Below are positions 56,471 to 64,000 of a DNA stretch of 64,000 nt, piece by piece. Location of the stretch: positions 1-64,000 of the forward strand of contig NZ_JACJSM010000020.1 of the NCBI RefSeq assembly GCF_014698145.1, read 5' to 3'. A program made the position numbers and the translations under genes. Numbering within the stretch: the first letter of the stretch is position 1; each line of letters opens with the position of its first letter. The notes under the pieces are model-generated. The model saw only the letters and a program-made list of their open reading frames with translations. It was not told the origin of the DNA and searched no databases. The DNA is from Oscillatoria sp. FACHB-1406. Lineage in GTDB: Bacteria; Cyanobacteriota; Cyanobacteriia; Cyanobacteriales; Spirulinaceae.

Positions 56471-56747
56471 GTTTGGAAAGCTTGAAGAATCACAACTTGT
56501 TTTTATCCATAAGGATACAGGAGAGCAAGTTATCCCGACTTTTCTGACTCGGTTGAAGTTGCTTGGTGAGTTGGGGACTGCTGGATATAATGAAAAGGAT
56601 TTTTCATGGGGTCAATAGTCAATAGCTAAGCACTAATGACGATTGACAACGAATCGCTCTATCTAACATAATGGCTACCTTATTTTTGGACGATTTCTTA
56701 GGCTCCAATACAGCGACCAATATCCTGTTGTAGTTACGACCAATCCG

Positions 56748-57482
56748 ATGAGTGAGCCATTAACTTCAGACAGTCTCAGCATCGATCGCCCAATCTTGAA
56801 CGATTGCTGGAATCAGATTGGGGTAATGGGCGATCGCTCCTGTGGCGAACTGGCAACCGTAATCCATTGCCACGACTGCTCAGTCTTTGCGGCGGCTGGC
56901 GATCGCTTACTGGAGAGAGAACCTCCCGTCAATTATCTAAACGAGTGGATCGATATTCTCGCTGAAACCCCCGTCGATCTAGAGGGGACAGAAAGCGACG
57001 AGGCGATCGTCCGCACAGCCGAAGCCATCTCCGTCATGCTGTTTGGCCTGGGAAATGAACGATTAGCCCTTCCCGTTAAGGTCTTGCAAGAAGTCACCTC
57101 ACCTTGCATCATTCAACCTCTGCCCCATCGCAGCAACGAATTATTTTTAGGACTGGTTAATATTCGCGGCGAAACACTGCTTTGCGCTTCCCTGTGCCAT
57201 CTTTTAAATTTGGAATCTTCTGAGGAGACTTCCCTCACGCTCAACGCTATCAATACAAAACGCATGATGGTAGCAGGACAAGGAGACGATAAATGGGTGT
57301 TTCCGGTGGATGAAGTGTATGGCGTGTACCGCTTTCACCTTTCGGAATTAAGAGATGCACCTGTCGTCATTAGCAAAGCCGCTGAAGCTTACACCCAAGG
57401 AATTATTTATTGGCAGGGCAAAAAAGTGAATTATCTCGACTCCGAATTGTTGTTTTACACGCTTAATCACAAGATTTTGTAG
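56748..57482 (+). CDS. CheW-like coupling protein, WspD type
   Basis: The 244-residue protein begins with a short cysteine-rich region (DCWNQIGVMGDRSCGEL, HCHDCSVF, LLEREPP), which is characteristic of WspD-type CheW proteins. It continues with a CheW domain (about 90-240; ALPVKVLQEV, GLVNIRGETLLCASL, FPVDEVYGV). It would couple the receptor to the CheA kinase. It opens the chemosensory operon, ending 5 bp before cheA. The cysteine pattern may bind a metal; this is inference. Confidence 0.88.
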   Translation: MSEPLTSDSLSIDRPILNDCWNQIGVMGDRSCGELATVIHCHDCSVFAAAGDRLLEREPPVNYLNEWIDILAETPVDLEGTESDEAIVRTAEAISVMLFGLGNERLALPVKVLQEVTSPCIIQPLPHRSNELFLGLVNIRGETLLCASLCHLLNLESSEETSLTLNAINTKRMMVAGQGDDKWVFPVDEVYGVYRFHLSELRDAPVVISKAAEAYTQGIIYWQGKKVNYLDSELLFYTLNHKIL

Positions 57483-57487
57483 CCAAT

Positions 57488-60400
57488 ATGAGTGAGTATT
57501 CCAAGCTAGAACTATTTCGCCAGGAAATTGAAGCTCGGGTTGTCATCTTAAAAAAATCGCTCCCGGTTCTGAAAACGCAACCCTTAGCCATGACTGAACT
57601 AGAGCAAGCTGCTCGAGCGGCTCACTCGGCTTGGGGGACGGCTCGAATTGTTAAGATGGAGGTCGCTTCTAACCTGGCACAGTTGATGAAAGAATGCTTG
57701 ATTGCCGCTCGGGATAAAGCTGTTACCTTGCAGGAGGAGCAAATTGATGTTTTACTTCACGCTAGCGATTTGCTCTTGAGTATAAGCCAAGTTGCTAATG
57801 GAGAGTTTGAACGTTGGATGAGCGAGCGTTCCTGGGATTTAGCGACGACTCAGAAAGCGATTTCGCTCGTCCTCAACTCGGGCTCGGCAGTTGCATCTGT
57901 TAGCCTTCAGGAGCAAGAAACTGGCGACAGAGTAACGCTTGTGGAGGAGCAAGCCATCCCAGAAACGCACCAGCCCTTAAGCGAAGAAACTCTGGCACAG
58001 CAACAGGAGAGTGCAGAACTCAGCGAAGAGTTGCCTCGCGTCATCTCTGCATCCTCTCATGCTGCGATCGCTCCCAGCACGGACACCGCCAATCGAGCCA
58101 TCACCCCAACTCCCCCAGCTACCCTCAGTATTGATGATGCCTCGATGATGGATCTGTTTCGCTTGGAAGCTGAGGCGCAAGTTACCCTCCTCAACGACGG
58201 ACTCCTAGACTTAGAGAACAATCCTCAATCGGCCCAGGCCTTAGAAACCTTAATGCGAGCCGCTCACTCGATTAAGGGGGCTGCCCGGATTGTAGGACTC
58301 GATGCGATCGTCAATTTAGCTCACGGAATGGAAGACTGTTTTGTTGCCGCTCAAAATCAAACGATCGCGCTCGATCCCGACAACGTAGATGTACTATTGC
58401 AGGGGGTGGATTTGCTACAAGCGATCGGTCAAACGAGCGACGCTAAACTCCCCGGTTGGCTTGCCCAACAGAGTGCCAATTTTGAAGCGCTACGAGTGGC
58501 GATCGCTGCTATTCTCAACCCGGGCGCGAAACCCGTACTCGATCGCGAAACAGAGAAACCAGCCCCTCCATCTTCCCTATCTGTTGTTCCTGTTCCCTCC
58601 CGATCGCAGCCAACAGAAATCCCAAGCGAAGCCAATATCGAGCCAATTCCAACTGTCACCGTTGCCATCAAGCCTCAATCGGCTCCATCGATCGCAAGCG
58701 TAGCAATTCAGGAACGTCCAAAAGAGGCGGCATCCTCCAGTGCTTTATCCGAACAAACCGCTACCCAAAATCGAGTCGTGCGAATCAGTGCGGAAAATTT
58801 GAACCGGATTATGGGTTTAGCCGGAGAGTCCTTAATTGAAGCGAACTGGTTGCAACCCCACGCAGATTCAATGATGTCATTGAAATGGCGTTTGGCTGAG
58901 CTTGCCAGAACGCTCGAACAGTTGGAAGATAGTCTCGAGCGCGGAACCTATCGGCAAGAAGGCAAAGAATACCTCGCCCAAGCCCGCAACCAGGAACAGG
59001 AGTGTCTCGATCTGTTGAGCGATCGCTTGGGTGAATTAGAATTGTATGCTCAACGCACGGCCAACTTATCCGATCGCCTCTATCGGGAAGTGATTACCTC
59101 CCATATGCGTCCCTTTGCCGATGGCGTGCAAGGCTTTCCGCGCATGATTCGGGATTTAGCACGCCAATTGAACAAGCAAGTCAAGTTAGATATTGTGGGG
59201 AAGGCAACGCCTGTCGATCGCGACATTCTCAAGAAGTTAGAAGCCCCACTCACTCACATTTTACGCAATGCCACCGACCACGGCATTGAATTACCCGAAG
59301 AACGGATGGCAGTAGGAAAACCCGCTGAAGGCACAATTCGTTTAGAAGCCTTTCACCGGGGGGCGATGCTAGCGATTACCGTTACTGACGATGGGAAAGG
59401 CATCTCTCCAGAACAGTTGCGCTCCAAAGCGATCGACAAAAACCTGGTAACGTCAGAAATGGCTGCTCGAATGAGCGATACCGAACTGCTAGAGTTTCTG
59501 TTTTTACCCGGATTTTCCACCGCCCAACAAATCACAGAAATCTCGGGCCGAGGGGTGGGACTCGACATTGCTAAAAGTATGGCGCAGGAAGTTGGGGGGA
59601 CAGTGCGCGCTACGTCCCAACCGGGTAAGGGGACGAGTTTCCACTTTCAACTGCCTCTAACGCTGTCGGTGGTTCGCACGCTTCTGGTGGAAATTTCTGG
59701 GAAACCCTATGCCGTTCCTCTAGCCCGAATCGACCAAATTGTCACGGTGGAGCGATCGGAGATTTCTGAGGTGGAGAATCGCCAATATTTTACGATGAAT
59801 CAGCAAAATATCGGTCTGATTGCTGCTCGCCAAGTTTTAGAATTACCGGAACCGCCTCCTCATTCGGGTGCGCTGTCGGTGGCGATCATCAGTGATGGAA
59901 GCAATCCTTATGGTTTAGTCGTCGATCGGTTTCTGGGCGAGCGCGATTTGGTGGTTAGACCGCTCGATCCTCGCTTGGGCAAAGTACCGGATATTAGCGC
60001 TACATCCTTGATGGGAGACGGTTCGCCCATTCTAATTATTGATGTATCGGACATCGTGCGCTCAATGGATGCCCTCCTCCATGCTGGAGGACTCACAAAA
60101 GTTGAGGTTGAAGCCCAGGAAGTCATCCGAGACAAGCGTAAGAGAGTTTTAGTGGTGGATGATTCCATCACCGTGCGGGAAATGGAACGCAAACTTCTAG
60201 AAAATCGAGGTTACAAGGTGGATATTGCCGTTAATGGAATGGAGGGGTGGAATGCGGTTCGGACGAACGCCTATGATTTGGTAATCAGTGATATTGATAT
60301 GCCGCGTATGAATGGAATTGAATTCGTCAAGCAAATGAGGAGTCATCCTCGTTTGCATTCGATGCCAGTAATTATTGTCTCCTATCGCGATCGCGAGGAA

Positions 60401-60505
60401 GATCGGATTGCGGGGCTGGAGGCGGGTGCTGATTACTACTTAACCAAGAGTAGTTTTCATGATGAAACGTTGATTAATGCTGTTATGGACTTGGTTGGGC
60501 GTTAA
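57488..60505 (+). CDS. CheA hybrid histidine kinase with C-terminal receiver, WspE type
   Basis: The 1005-residue kinase has two Hpt domains (H46 in [13 protein letters not shown] and H260 in [13 protein letters not shown]), a linker, dimerisation and HATPase (LRNATDHG 592-599, [14 protein letters not shown]), a CheW domain (about 728-860) and a receiver (D935 in [10 protein letters not shown]). The first Hpt lacks the usual lysine after HS, so its phosphorylation is uncertain. The layout, CheA fused to a receiver, fits WspE. It would phosphorylate the operon's CheB and cyclase response regulator. It lies 2 bp before cheB. Confidence 0.93.
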   Translation: MSEYSKLELFRQEIEARVVILKKSLPVLKTQPLAMTELEQAARAAHSAWGTARIVKMEVASNLAQLMKECLIAARDKAVTLQEEQIDVLLHASDLLLSISQVANGEFERWMSERSWDLATTQKAISLVLNSGSAVASVSLQEQETGDRVTLVEEQAIPETHQPLSEETLAQQQESAELSEELPRVISASSHAAIAPSTDTANRAITPTPPATLSIDDASMMDLFRLEAEAQVTLLNDGLLDLENNPQSAQALETLMRAAHSIKGAARIVGLDAIVNLAHGMEDCFVAAQNQTIALDPDNVDVLLQGVDLLQAIGQTSDAKLPGWLAQQSANFEALRVAIAAILNPGAKPVLDRETEKPAPPSSLSVVPVPSRSQPTEIPSEANIEPIPTVTVAIKPQSAPSIASVAIQERPKEAASSSALSEQTATQNRVVRISAENLNRIMGLAGESLIEANWLQPHADSMMSLKWRLAELARTLEQLEDSLERGTYRQEGKEYLAQARNQEQECLDLLSDRLGELELYAQRTANLSDRLYREVITSHMRPFADGVQGFPRMIRDLARQLNKQVKLDIVGKATPVDRDILKKLEAPLTHILRNATDHGIELPEERMAVGKPAEGTIRLEAFHRGAMLAITVTDDGKGISPEQLRSKAIDKNLVTSEMAARMSDTELLEFLFLPGFSTAQQITEISGRGVGLDIAKSMAQEVGGTVRATSQPGKGTSFHFQLPLTLSVVRTLLVEISGKPYAVPLARIDQIVTVERSEISEVENRQYFTMNQQNIGLIAARQVLELPEPPPHSGALSVAIISDGSNPYGLVVDRFLGERDLVVRPLDPRLGKVPDISATSLMGDGSPILIIDVSDIVRSMDALLHAGGLTKVEVEAQEVIRDKRKRVLVVDDSITVREMERKLLENRGYKVDIAVNGMEGWNAVRTNAYDLVISDIDMPRMNGIEFVKQMRSHPRLHSMPVIIVSYRDREEDRIAGLEAGADYYLTKSSFHDETLINAVMDLVGR

Positions 60506-60507
60506 CG

Positions 60508-61542
60508 ATGAGAATTGCAATTGTTAACGATCTGGCGATCGCTGTCGGGGCAATCCAACGGGTGCTACAAACCGTTCCCGACTATCAGGTGATTTGGACG
60601 GCCAGAGATGGGGCCCAAGCGGTTGCTAAATGCGCTCGAGACACGCCAGACCTCATCTTAATGGATTTGCAGATGCCCGTGATGGATGGGGTAGAAGCCA
60701 CTCGTCGCATCATGAAAGCTTCTCCCTGTGCGATTTTAATCGTCACCGCCAATGCTAAGCAAAGTGTCGCTAAAGTCTATGAAGCGATGGAACATGGCGC
60801 GCGAGATGTCGTGGATACGCCCGTCCTGAGTCAAACTGACAGTGGCAAAATGGCAGACGAACTACTTGCCAAAATAGCCCGAATTGGCAAGTTGCTGAAA
60901 CACTCCCCATCAAACTTGAAGGAAAAAACCCTCGCCCCATTCTCTCAATCGGAGCGATATCGGGGTTCATCTTACACCGTACCCTTAGTTGCGATCGGGT
61001 CATCCACCGGGGGGCCGAAAGCCTTAGCCGCGATTTTGTCCCAATTACCGCCGAATTTCGGCGCTGCGATCGCGATTGTCCAGCACGTCGATGTCCAATT
61101 CTCGGCTGGATTCGTGGATTGGTTGAACCAGCAAACCCGATTACCCGTCCGAATTGCGGTGGCGGGCGATCGTTTAGAGAAAGGAACGGTTGTGGTTGCT
61201 GGTACTAACGATCACCTGTACTTGAAACCTGACTTAACCCTCGACTACACCGCAGATCCGATTGATTATTGCTACCGTCCTTCTGTCGATGTATTTTTCA
61301 AAAGTCTGGCCCAGCACTGGACTCGTCGGGGAACGGCTGTTTTGCTAACAGGAATGGGGCGAGATGGGGCAGAGGGATTAGGTGCATTGCGACATCGAGG
61401 CTGGCACACGATCGCTCAAAATAAGGAGAGTTGCGTCGTGTATGGGATGCCTAGAGCGGCGGTTGAATTGAATGCTGCTGTCGAGATCTTATCGCTCGAC
61501 GCGATCGCGACAACCCTCCTCCAAAAAAATCATTCATTCTGA
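60508..61542 (+). CDS. CheB protein-glutamate methylesterase, WspF type
   Basis: The 344-residue protein has a receiver (D53 in [13 protein letters not shown]) and a methylesterase domain with the triad S166 (GSSTGGP), H193 (VQHVD) and D286 (GMGRDGAEG). It would remove methyl groups from the receptor to adapt the pathway. The receiver has a single acidic residue at the usual VDD site (IVND), a small deviation. It overlaps the operon with a 2-bp gap from cheA and 14 bp to the next gene. No cheR is in the window. Confidence 0.92.
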   Translation: MRIAIVNDLAIAVGAIQRVLQTVPDYQVIWTARDGAQAVAKCARDTPDLILMDLQMPVMDGVEATRRIMKASPCAILIVTANAKQSVAKVYEAMEHGARDVVDTPVLSQTDSGKMADELLAKIARIGKLLKHSPSNLKEKTLAPFSQSERYRGSSYTVPLVAIGSSTGGPKALAAILSQLPPNFGAAIAIVQHVDVQFSAGFVDWLNQQTRLPVRIAVAGDRLEKGTVVVAGTNDHLYLKPDLTLDYTADPIDYCYRPSVDVFFKSLAQHWTRRGTAVLLTGMGRDGAEGLGALRHRGWHTIAQNKESCVVYGMPRAAVELNAAVEILSLDAIATTLLQKNHSF

Positions 61543-61556
61543 TTTAGACAACTCCG

Positions 61557-63068
61557 ATGGACGAGCAAATAACCGTTTTACTAATAGACGATCAATCCAT
61601 CATCGCTGAAACCATCCGTCGAATGCTCGCGCCCGAACCCGACATCGAATTTCACTATTGCAGCGATCCGACTCAAGCCTTGGATATTGCGGAGGAATGT
61701 CAGCCAACGGTCATTTTACAAGACTTAGTAATGCCCCAAATGGAAGGGTTATTATTAGTCCGGTTTCTGCGCTCCAAAGACGCTTGCACCTGCAATACAC
61801 CGCTAATCGTACTCTCGAGTAAAGAGGAACCCACAATCAAAGTTAAAGCATTTGAGTTGGGTGCTAATGATTACTTAGTCAAACTCCCCGATCGCCTAGA
61901 GTTGATTGCTCGTATTCGCTACCATTCCAAAGCTTACCTAAACTTTTTAAAGCGTCAGGAAGCCGAGGCTTTGTTTAAAGCCGAAATTATGCGCCAAGCG
62001 GCTTACATCGAGCAAGTCGGTAAAGTAACAACCGCCGCCTCCGATGTGGAACGCGATGCCTTTCAAGCCGACGCTTTGGCAGAAGTTGCTAAACGAAGTG
62101 ACGAACTGGGGCAACTGGCACGGGTGTTTACCAATATGGTTAAAACCGTCAAAACGCGGGAAAAAGAATTAACCGATGCCAACCTTCAGTTAGAGTCCTT
62201 ATTGAAAGCTTACGGGCGATTTGTCCCTCACGAATACCTACGCTTCCTTCGCAAAGAAAGCATTACGGATGTTCAGCTTGGCGATCATGTCAGCAAAATT
62301 ATGGCAGTCATGTTCAGCGATATTCGCTCGTTTACCACGCTTGCTGAAGGCATGACACCGCAAGAAAACTTTAACTTTGTTAATGCTTATCTCAAGCGAG
62401 TCAGTCCAGAAATTCGCAATCATTACGGCCTCATCGTCAAATTTTTAGGGGATGGGATGATGGCCGTTTTTCCTGACGGTGCAGATGATGCGGTAGCGGC
62501 TGGAGTTGCTAAACTTAAGCGGGTTCAGGACTACAACGAACAACGTATCGCCAGAGGCTACTCTCCCCTCAATATTGGGATTGGTATCCATGTAGGACAC
62601 ATGATGTTAGGCATGATTGGTGAAGAAAGCCGGATGGAAGGAGATGCTTTATCAGATACTGTCAATTTAACGGCTCGTTTGGAAGGGCTGACCAAGTTTT
62701 ATGGCGTATCTCTACTAATTTCCGAGCAAGCGCTGCAACATCTTAGCCATCCCGAAAAATATCAAATCCGGTTTTTGGATCGGGCAACTGTTAAGGGGCG
62801 AAATGAACCCATTGGAGTTTATGAAGTGCTGAATGCAGAAATTGAAGCCAAGCGGCTATTAAAATTACAAACCCAGCCAGATTTTGAGCAGGGATTGGAG
62901 TTTTATCGGAGTTGCGATCTAACGGCGGCGAAAAGGTGTTTTGAAAAAGTGCTTGCTGTGAATTCTTCGGATAAAACGGTTCAACTTTATCTGGAGCGAG
63001 TGGAAACACTGATGAACAAGGGAGTTCCTGAAAACTGGAATGGGGTCTGGGCTTTTAGTGAAAAGTAG
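61557..63068 (+). CDS. Response regulator with class III adenylyl cyclase output
   Basis: The 503-residue protein has a receiver (1-125; D56 in ILQDLVMP, SSKEEPTIK, ANDYLVKLPD) very like WspR, a HAMP-like/coiled segment (SDELGQLARVFTNM, REKEL, about 175-215) and a class III cyclase domain (about 245-425). Catalytic residues are all present: metal ligands D255 and D299, K295 and D363 at the positions that select adenine, and transition-state N370 and R374. A TPR-like pair of helices closes the protein. It should make cAMP when phosphorylated by the operon's CheA. No GGDEF domain is present. Confidence 0.92.
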   Translation: MDEQITVLLIDDQSIIAETIRRMLAPEPDIEFHYCSDPTQALDIAEECQPTVILQDLVMPQMEGLLLVRFLRSKDACTCNTPLIVLSSKEEPTIKVKAFELGANDYLVKLPDRLELIARIRYHSKAYLNFLKRQEAEALFKAEIMRQAAYIEQVGKVTTAASDVERDAFQADALAEVAKRSDELGQLARVFTNMVKTVKTREKELTDANLQLESLLKAYGRFVPHEYLRFLRKESITDVQLGDHVSKIMAVMFSDIRSFTTLAEGMTPQENFNFVNAYLKRVSPEIRNHYGLIVKFLGDGMMAVFPDGADDAVAAGVAKLKRVQDYNEQRIARGYSPLNIGIGIHVGHMMLGMIGEESRMEGDALSDTVNLTARLEGLTKFYGVSLLISEQALQHLSHPEKYQIRFLDRATVKGRNEPIGVYEVLNAEIEAKRLLKLQTQPDFEQGLEFYRSCDLTAAKRCFEKVLAVNSSDKTVQLYLERVETLMNKGVPENWNGVWAFSEK

Positions 63069-63409
63069 TTCTAGCGAGCCTGCCGGTGTAAAATCATTCT
63101 CATCGGTCAAACAGGCTATATCGTAGGGTGAGCATTGCCGTTTCTGGGATTGAACCTAAAAAAAGCATCAAGTCGGCCATGCCCACCCGCGTGATTTTGT
63201 CAAGCCTGAGTAGATAAGATCCGCAAAATCGCCCATTATAGCACTACGCAGATCGGTTAGGACATTAAGTAGGGTGGGCAGCGCCCACCAGCCAATGCTT
63301 TAAGCTTTAGAGAGCGTTCATTCTTTGGTGAGTAGCGCTATATTAAGAACATCACCCCGTCAGCCTTAACTTAGCTGGAGTTTAGACTAAGCAGACAGCT
63401 TGATTGACT
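63069..63409. other. Intergenic region between converging genes
   Basis: No gene is seen in these 341 bases between the converging cyclase and receptor genes. They contain GTAGGGTGAGC and GTAGGGTGGGCAGCGCCCACC palindromic repeat units (63273-63294), related to the family B repeats. Confidence 0.5.
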
Positions 63410-64000
63410 TTACGATTTGGAGCGAGAGACTTCTTTGCGCAATCCCTGGGCTGCATCATAGAGTCGATCTAAAGCGCTATTGGTTTCCCGTAGAGCGTCA
63501 ACGGTTTGATGAGAGGCTTGAGCGAGTTGCTCCATTGCTTCGCTAATTTGCTGCGCTCCCTCTGATTGTTCTTCCACACTTCGACTAACCTGCTCGAATC
63601 GCGGGGGTAAACCTTGGACTTGATTGATGACTTTCGCAATCTGGCTGCCGATCTTGCTGACTCGATCGACACTAACACTTACAGAATGATTGAACTTATC
63701 CATTTCCATGACCCCAACCGTAACCGCCGATTGCATATCTTTCACGATTTGCTCGATTTCTAAGGTGGCAACCGCCGTCTGATTGGCAAGCCGTCGAATT
63801 TCTCGCGCAACCACTGCAAAGCCCGCACCATACTCTCCCGCTTTTTCAGCTTCAATCGCCGCGTTCAGTGACAAAAGACTCGTCCGATCTGCCACTTTAG
63901 TAATGGTGGTAACAACGTTGTTGATGTTTCCAGCTTTGGTATTCATTACTCCCAATTTTGAGGAGATAGAGGTGGTAGCTTCGCTCAGTTGGCGCATCGC
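63410..64000 (-). CDS. Methyl-accepting chemotaxis protein, C-terminal part (cut by window edge)
   Basis: The visible ~197 residues are the signalling hairpin and trailing helices of a chemoreceptor: [33 protein letters not shown], and a long coiled coil after it. The [11 protein letters not shown] form of the tip is typical of WspA-like receptors. The ligand-binding and membrane parts lie beyond the right edge. It converges on the chemosensory operon and would feed it. Confidence 0.88.
   Translation of the reverse strand, partial: AMRQLSEATTSISSKLGVMNTKAGNINNVVTTITKVADRTSLLSLNAAIEAEKAGEYGAGFAVVAREIRRLANQTAVATLEIEQIVKDMQSAVTVGVMEMDKFNHSVSVSVDRVSKIGSQIAKVINQVQGLPPRFEQVSRSVEEQSEGAQQISEAMEQLAQASHQTVDALRETNSALDRLYDAAQGLRKEVSRSKS

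Overview
The window is chromosomal DNA from a cyanobacterium. The evidence is the density of the HIP1 octamer GCGATCGC throughout; genes for cyanobacteria-typical families (two Tic22-like proteins, DUF1818, DUF4327 and DUF2358 proteins, a phytochrome with a bilin-type GAF cysteine); and scattered single genes of core plastid-type pathways (ispD, ispH, hemE, hppD, trpD, gshB, ureC). Large Ser/Thr kinases, a PEP-CTERM protein, heptamer repeat arrays and several MITE-like elements fit a large-genome cyanobacterium. I cannot name the genus.

Layout. 0-6.4 kb: the tail of an IS630-type transposase, then a three-gene minus-strand cluster (fatty acid desaturase, MetX-like alpha/beta hydrolase, type III glutamine synthetase-like ligase), then a phytochrome histidine kinase. 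6.7-12.1 kb: urease alpha subunit, 4-hydroxyphenylpyruvate dioxygenase, anthranilate phosphoribosyltransferase and a ferritin-like diiron protein. 12.9-24.1 kb: a response regulator with GGDEF and EAL domains, prmC, a Tic22-like pair, tRNA-Pro(UGG), DUF1818 and DUF4327 genes, a GH3 beta-N-acetylhexosaminidase, a DUF924 gene, ispD, a family 9 glycosyltransferase and a DUF2358 gene. 24.1-28.8 kb: a repeat-rich stretch, a secreted hypothetical, an ABC exporter and gshB.

28.8-31.4 kb is an AT-rich island. It holds a NACHT/STAND NTPase whose reading frame is interrupted by one in-frame TAA just after a possible nuclease-like N-terminal domain. 31.6-40 kb: a 1891-residue Ser/Thr kinase-ATPase-histidine kinase, a zinc-ribbon Ser/Thr kinase and a kinase-less copy of that kinase's C-terminal module. 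40-49 kb: ispH, an HAF-repeat PEP-CTERM protein beside a truncated paralog, a DUF347-type membrane protein, a PAP2 phosphatase, two small hypotheticals and an OmpR-type two-component pair. 49-56.5 kb: a TPR protein, pstS, hemE, an SDR with a repeat-expanded tail, a Vat-like acyltransferase and a glutathione S-transferase remnant.

56.7-64 kb is the most coherent system: a Wsp-like chemosensory operon (WspD-like CheW, CheA with a C-terminal receiver, CheB, response regulator) with a WspA-like receptor gene converging from the right edge. The response regulator has a WspR-like receiver, but its output is a class III nucleotide cyclase with adenylyl-type residues instead of a GGDEF domain. The pathway is therefore predicted to make cAMP rather than cyclic-di-GMP. 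This and the interrupted STAND gene are the two items most worth following up.
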